64,000 nucleotides of DNA, taken from positions 16,015,501 through 16,079,500 of the forward strand of contig NC_046680.1 in NCBI RefSeq assembly GCF_009870125.1, given 5' to 3'. Position numbers and translations under genes: made by a program. Of the stretch, positions 62,501-64,000 are shown piece by piece. How positions within the stretch are numbered: position 1 is the stretch's first letter; each line of letters opens with the position of its first letter. This stretch comes from Drosophila pseudoobscura (Eukaryota > Arthropoda > Insecta > Diptera > Drosophilidae). Under the pieces are notes generated by a model. That model was not told the origin of the DNA and made no database searches. It was given only the letters and a program-made list of their open reading frames with translations.

Positions 62501-64000
62501 ATCCATAGGGGACGGCATTGCAGTTCCTTCCGGAGTCAGAAACTCAATGGTGACATCCGAATCGTTCTCGCACAGCCTGTTTGACTGGTACAGGCCGAAA
62601 GAGATCTCCTTCAGTGAGAAGTTCACTTCCAAATTGGTGTACTGTATGATCTCCTCCACGGCCGAGGTTGCGGTGTTCCCCCCATTACTGCCGCCGAACT
62701 TGATCACGTCCTTGTTAAGGAAACTGGAGAGCGAGCTGCGGGAGCGCGTCATTATAAGCTGCGCCGCTGGCTCGGACGCTTCTGGTAGGGGTATGCTCGT
62801 GGCCACTGAGATAGCATCAATCACCCGATCCTCGGAGATGTTCACTTGGACGGTCGGAATCTCAATGTCCACCTTCATCTTGGGCATTCGTGGGTCATTG
62901 TCCACCACGCAGAGGGCGGCAGTGATCATCAGGGAGGCGGGTTGGAGCACATGCATATCCGTGGAGACGGCAGCCTTGAGGACATGATCCCACGGCTCGC
63001 CAGGGCGCGCCACCAGTAGCTGAATGTCGTCCACCTTAATGATGTATCTGTCGTAAGCGTTCTCCATGACGCTCTTGAGAATCTCGCCTCGCTCCTCGCT
63101 GGAGGCAAACACACTAGTCGACGCACGGCGCCGGGTGTTGGTCGTCAAGTGCACCTGTCCCATGCTGATGACCACAAGGGAGGACTGGTCCGCAGCATAT
63201 ACCCCTTTGTGGGGCACCACCAGAACGTTGGGCATCAGCAGGATGTCCGCATCAAGAACGGACTTCATTTCAATCATATACTGCATGCCCGTGGCAGAGC
63301 GCTCCTTGATGCTGTTCAGCTGCAGGCTGGCAGCGTTCTCGAACCTTGAGAGTGTCATATCCTTAGGCGGCTGGAACACACTTATGAGGTTCAGGATTGT
63401 TTCTGCATCGTATATGATTTGTAGAGGACGCGCCACGATCTTCACTCTCTGATCGCAGAGTCCGTCCAATGGATTCGTCTCGAAGAATATGTCTAGCAGA
63501 TTAAATTCGTCGGTTATCTTCGACTCCACGAGCATGGGAGTACGGCCGTCGCGAACGAGGCCCAACACCTTGAGTTCCTTCATGCCAGCGGTGATGGTGA
63601 TGGCGTCAGCAGCTGGTCGCTGGCTCACCGAGGCCGTGGCCATGGAAAACTTGAGCAGCACCAGCGACGGCAGATCTTGGTAGTCGTACGAAATTCTATT
63701 GTCGGTGGCCGCGCCCTTGTCCTGGTACAGACCCACCTCCAAGGCAATCAGCTTAAAGTTCATTCTGATCGCTTCATAATATACGGGCACATCCTGAGGC
63801 TTCGCGTTTTCCTCGTAACCAATCGCCTTGTACATCTTGGCCTTCTCCTCCGGCGTCATGGCAGCCTCGAATTTTTGTACTGCAAATGAAAATTCTAGAT
63901 TGTAGACATGTGCCCATGGACACACACATGAAAGAAAGTATTAAGCATTGTTTCTTGCCAAAATTCTGATCTTGGCCCTCGTTCTCCTTCTTGGCTCCGC
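53537..64000 (-). CDS. Vps13: Vps13 bridge-like lipid transfer protein (N-terminus outside window)
   Basis: Exons from the right: 64,000-63,959 (partial); 63,879-62,358; 62,292-61,644; 61,581-61,426; 61,358-61,016; 60,940-60,795; 60,733-60,475; 60,400-60,128; 60,066-59,690; 59,297-58,701; 58,640-58,077; 58,009-57,851; 57,788-57,195; 57,133-57,006; 56,946-56,104; 56,042-55,670; 55,598-54,777; 54,719-54,619; 54,559-54,421; 54,343-54,060; 53,996-53,858; 53,788-53,537. All phases agree, giving about 2,920 residues. The first full exon has the [15 protein letters not shown] motif found near residue 430-480 of animal Vps13, so about 400 N-terminal residues including chorein are missing. The centre has the VAB-type beta repeats, the C-terminal region [12 protein letters not shown], Gly-rich ATG2-like amphipathic helices ([19 protein letters not shown]) and a PH-like end. 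It moves lipid between membranes at contact sites. Confidence 0.97.

Overview
The window is nuclear DNA of a Drosophila species. Introns are short with GT-AG ends, coding codons are rich in C/G at third positions, non-coding DNA is full of short CA/CAGA/AG tracts, and four genes are recognisable fly orthologues: FLVCR, scra (anillin), blow (blown fuse) and Vps13. These lie near cytological region 43E-44A in D. melanogaster (Muller element C). The exact species cannot be read from the sequence; the obscura group is a guess. No transposon, CRISPR array, rRNA or tRNA was recognised.

Layout. (1) 1-18,004, minus strand: one large multi-promoter gene for a synaptotagmin-like/rabphilin-type Rab effector, not matched to a named fly gene. 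A Rab-binding helix exon (17,790-18,004) joins zinc-finger exons (10,063-10,477) and then helical and acidic exons down to a huge 3' exon. That exon (1-4,556) is one open frame filled with an acidic proline-rich tandem array and runs off the left edge. Two alternative first exons (14,769-14,935 and 7,137-7,227) encode membrane anchors and splice in phase into the same body. A 105-residue one-helix protein (11,176-11,493) sits in the first intron. (2) 18,005 to about 29,400: no gene supported. (3) 31,519-38,762, plus: FLVCR, a 12-helix MFS transporter, with a likely untranslated first exon near 29,540-29,753. (4) 40,511-45,080, minus: scra, complete (1,250 residues). (5) 45,691-46,634, plus: a C18orf21-family zinc-ribbon protein, divergent from scra across a 610-bp housekeeping-type promoter. 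(6) 49,549-53,183, plus: blow, complete (659 residues). (7) 53,537-64,000, minus: Vps13, about 2,920 C-terminal residues; the N-terminal chorein end lies beyond the right edge.

The genes are not an operon. By known family roles they serve membrane traffic and lipid transfer (Rab effector, Vps13), membrane transport (FLVCR), actin and cytokinesis (scra, blow) and RNA processing (C18orf21 family). All exon models were built by hand from splice sites. Summed coding lengths are multiples of three for scra (3,753 nt), FLVCR (1,458), the C18orf21 homologue (828), blow (1,980) and the in-window Vps13, which is a strong internal check.
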